NCBI RefSeq assembly: GCF_028281305.1
Contig: NZ_JANQKD010000043.1
Span: 1-64,000 of the forward strand
Reading direction: 5' to 3'
DNA: 64,000 nucleotides
Origin: Pelagibius sp.
GTDB taxonomy: Bacteria > Pseudomonadota > Alphaproteobacteria > Kiloniellales > Kiloniellaceae
The position numbers and the translations under genes are program-made. This document shows, in pieces, positions 62,602-64,000 of this stretch. How positions within the stretch are numbered: the first letter of the stretch is position 1; every line of letters starts with the position of its first letter. The notes beneath the pieces are model-generated. The model was not told the origin of the DNA and searched no databases. It worked only from the letters and a program-made list of their open reading frames with translations.

Positions 62602-64000
62602 ATGAAAATCCTGAAAGCCAGCGCCTACTCCGGCCCCAACCTCATCGCCGCGTTTCCTCTGGTGCATCTGGCGCTCCAGGTCGAAGGAACGCAGAGCTGG
62701 CCCGGCGACGAAGGAAGCCCGGGGATTTCCGACGGCCTGATCGCCCTGCTGCCGGGCCTGGAGGTGCACCCGGGCAAGTCGAACCAGCCGCGTGGCTTCA
62801 TCGCGGAACTGCGCGGCGGTTCGGATCTGCCGCTGGGCTATGTCGTCGCGCGCGTCGCCACTGAGCTGCTGCGCGACGGCGCCGATTCGGTGGGCCTGGC
62901 CGGCGTTACCCGCCGCGCCGAAGGCGCGCTTCAGGACGCCTTCTTTCTGTACGAAGACGCCGACATCGCAGTGCAGGCGGGGAAGGTCGCCGTGCTGCTG
63001 GTCCTCGCTCAGTTGCCAGCGCGGCTGCGGCCGCGCAACGACTTTCCTCCGAACATCAACGCCAAGGAAGCCCTGGCTTCCTTCAGGCGATGGGCAGGGG
63101 CAGCGGCGCTCGACCAGACGGCACTGGCTTTGATCCGTGAGGCCCGGCGGCGTGATATCCCATGGTTCGTCCTCGACCGGCCGCGCCGCATCGTGCAACT
63201 GGGTCAGGGCTGCAAGCTGCGCCGGATCCGGGAAACCGTTACCGGCGCGACGCCGGCCATCACGACTTGGATTCAGGCGGACAAGTCGACGACAAACCGG
63301 CTGCTCGCCGGCCTTCATTTCCCGGTTCCCAAACAGGCCAGGGTCAGCGATCCGGACGCAGCGGTAAATGCAGCCCGTAAGGTCGGCTTTCCGGTGGCCG
63401 TGAAACCGCTGGATTCCGGAAAGGGGCGCGGCATCTCCCTTATGGTTTCAGATGACGACGCGGTGCGTGCTGCCTTCGCACTTGCGCGGCGATACAGCGC
63501 ACAGGTCATCATTGAGAACCATATTGCAGGCGCCGATCATCGGGTGCTGATTGTCGGCGGCCGCATGCTTGCCGCCGCCAGGCGCCTGCCCGCAGCCGTG
63601 ACCGGCGACGGCCAGAGCACAGTTGCGGAACTGGTCGCCGAGGTAAACAAGGACCCGCGCCGCGGCGTCGGATTCAGCCGCCTGATGAACCGCATCGAGT
63701 TGGATGCGCAGAGCGATGCCCTCCTGAGCAAACAGGGGCATTCGCGCGAGAGCGTTCCAAAGAAGGATGAGCGCGTGCTGCTGCGCGAAACCGCCAACAT
63801 CTCGACCGGAGGCACGGCAATCGATGTGACCGACGCGGTCCATCCGGAAAACCGCTGGATGCTGGAGCGGGCTGTGCGCATAACGGGGGCCGACATTGCC
63901 GGGGTCGATTTCCTATCGCCGGATATCTCACGCTCCTACCGCGAGGTCGGCGGCGCCATCTGCGAAATCAACGCCTCTCCCGGCCTGCGCCCCCATCAAA
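62602..64000 (+). CDS. Cyanophycin-synthetase-like protein, 3' end beyond the window
   Basis: The frame starts MKILKASAYSGPN at 62602 and is open to the window end, so at least 466 residues are present. The N-terminus resembles cyanophycin synthetase (MKILxxxxxRGPNYW) and is followed by the N-domain (about 1-165). From about 215 an ATP-grasp domain is visible: FPVAVKPLDSGKGRGISLMV, then TGDGQSTVAELVAEVN, VLLRETANISTGGTAIDVT and ITGADIAGVDFLSPDISRSY. The Mur-ligase-like third domain would lie after the window. CphA polymerises Asp and Arg. An HxxEH motif I recall in many N-domains reads Y80-VVA-R84 here. Confidence 0.8.
   Translation, partial: MKILKASAYSGPNLIAAFPLVHLALQVEGTQSWPGDEGSPGISDGLIALLPGLEVHPGKSNQPRGFIAELRGGSDLPLGYVVARVATELLRDGADSVGLAGVTRRAEGALQDAFFLYEDADIAVQAGKVAVLLVLAQLPARLRPRNDFPPNINAKEALASFRRWAGAAALDQTALALIREARRRDIPWFVLDRPRRIVQLGQGCKLRRIRETVTGATPAITTWIQADKSTTNRLLAGLHFPVPKQARVSDPDAAVNAARKVGFPVAVKPLDSGKGRGISLMVSDDDAVRAAFALARRYSAQVIIENHIAGADHRVLIVGGRMLAAARRLPAAVTGDGQSTVAELVAEVNKDPRRGVGFSRLMNRIELDAQSDALLSKQGHSRESVPKKDERVLLRETANISTGGTAIDVTDAVHPENRWMLERAVRITGADIAGVDFLSPDISRSYREVGGAICEINASPGLRPHQ

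Overview
This 64 kb window is a G+C-rich, gene-dense stretch of bacterial chromosome. Gene content and order point to an alphaproteobacterium, probably of the Rhodospirillales in the broad sense: rpmH-rnpA-yidD-yidC-engB-argB, dapD-dapE, def-fmt-truA, SRP RNA-dnaX-ybaB-recR, a membrane-anchored CycM-type cytochrome c divergent from kdsB-pheA, and genes for DUF2336, DUF1194 and DUF6134 proteins. No genus is named because no rRNA gene is present. I found no tRNA, rRNA, CRISPR array, prophage or insertion sequence. Most of the window is core chromosome with small accessory insertions.

Layout. 1-3.4 kb: a large palindromic repeat, a glycine-zipper lipoprotein, a YjhX/YjhQ-like toxin-antitoxin pair behind a strongly structured leader, and a sensor kinase. 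3.6-4.9 kb: a tiny secreted protein built of Cys-Asn-Pro-Cys repeats and a TVP38/TMEM64 membrane protein. 5.2-9.8 kb: rpmH, rnpA (with an unusual repeat-bearing insertion), yidD, yidC, engB and argB. 10-13 kb: a DUF2336 protein coupled to a PAS-PAS-GAF-GGDEF diguanylate cyclase. 13.4-17.8 kb: lysine/DAP genes dapD and dapE, convergent with def-fmt-truA. 18-24 kb: rmuC, a DUF4139 protein, and SRP RNA-dnaX-ybaB-recR. 24-31 kb: an AraC/GyrI regulator, a Tat-exported DUF6134 protein, nudC, an A+T-rich orphan gene, pheA, kdsB, a cytochrome c and a HisN-type phosphatase.

31-38 kb: a complete yejABEF-type peptide ABC importer followed by a GhrA-like 2-hydroxyacid dehydrogenase. 38-41 kb: a MarR regulator, a leucyl-aminopeptidase-family enzyme and a glutathione transferase. 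41-45 kb: a minus-strand block of a secreted cupredoxin-like protein, a MerA-like flavin disulfide oxidoreductase, a second TVP38 protein and an orphan TAXI-type binding protein. 45.6-51.3 kb: an SLC13/TrkA-C transporter, a large PAS histidine kinase and a PhoD phosphatase. 51.4-54.1 kb: a divergent oxyR-katA peroxide-defence pair. 54.3-64 kb: an unrecognised helical-repeat protein, a LysR-DJ-1/PfpI pair, a decayed GNAT gene, MarC, a probable adenine deaminase, an SDR, a DUF1194 von Willebrand protein, a GFA protein, and the first 466 codons of a cyanophycin-synthetase-like gene cut by the window edge.

The observations most worth following are the structured leader in front of the YjhX/YjhQ-like pair, the Cys-Asn-Pro-Cys repeat protein, the redox/TVP38 block at 41-45 kb, the low-G+C orphan behind pheA, and the cyanophycin-synthetase-like protein that lacks the histidine motif I recall in canonical enzymes. 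None of these is proven here to be a new system.
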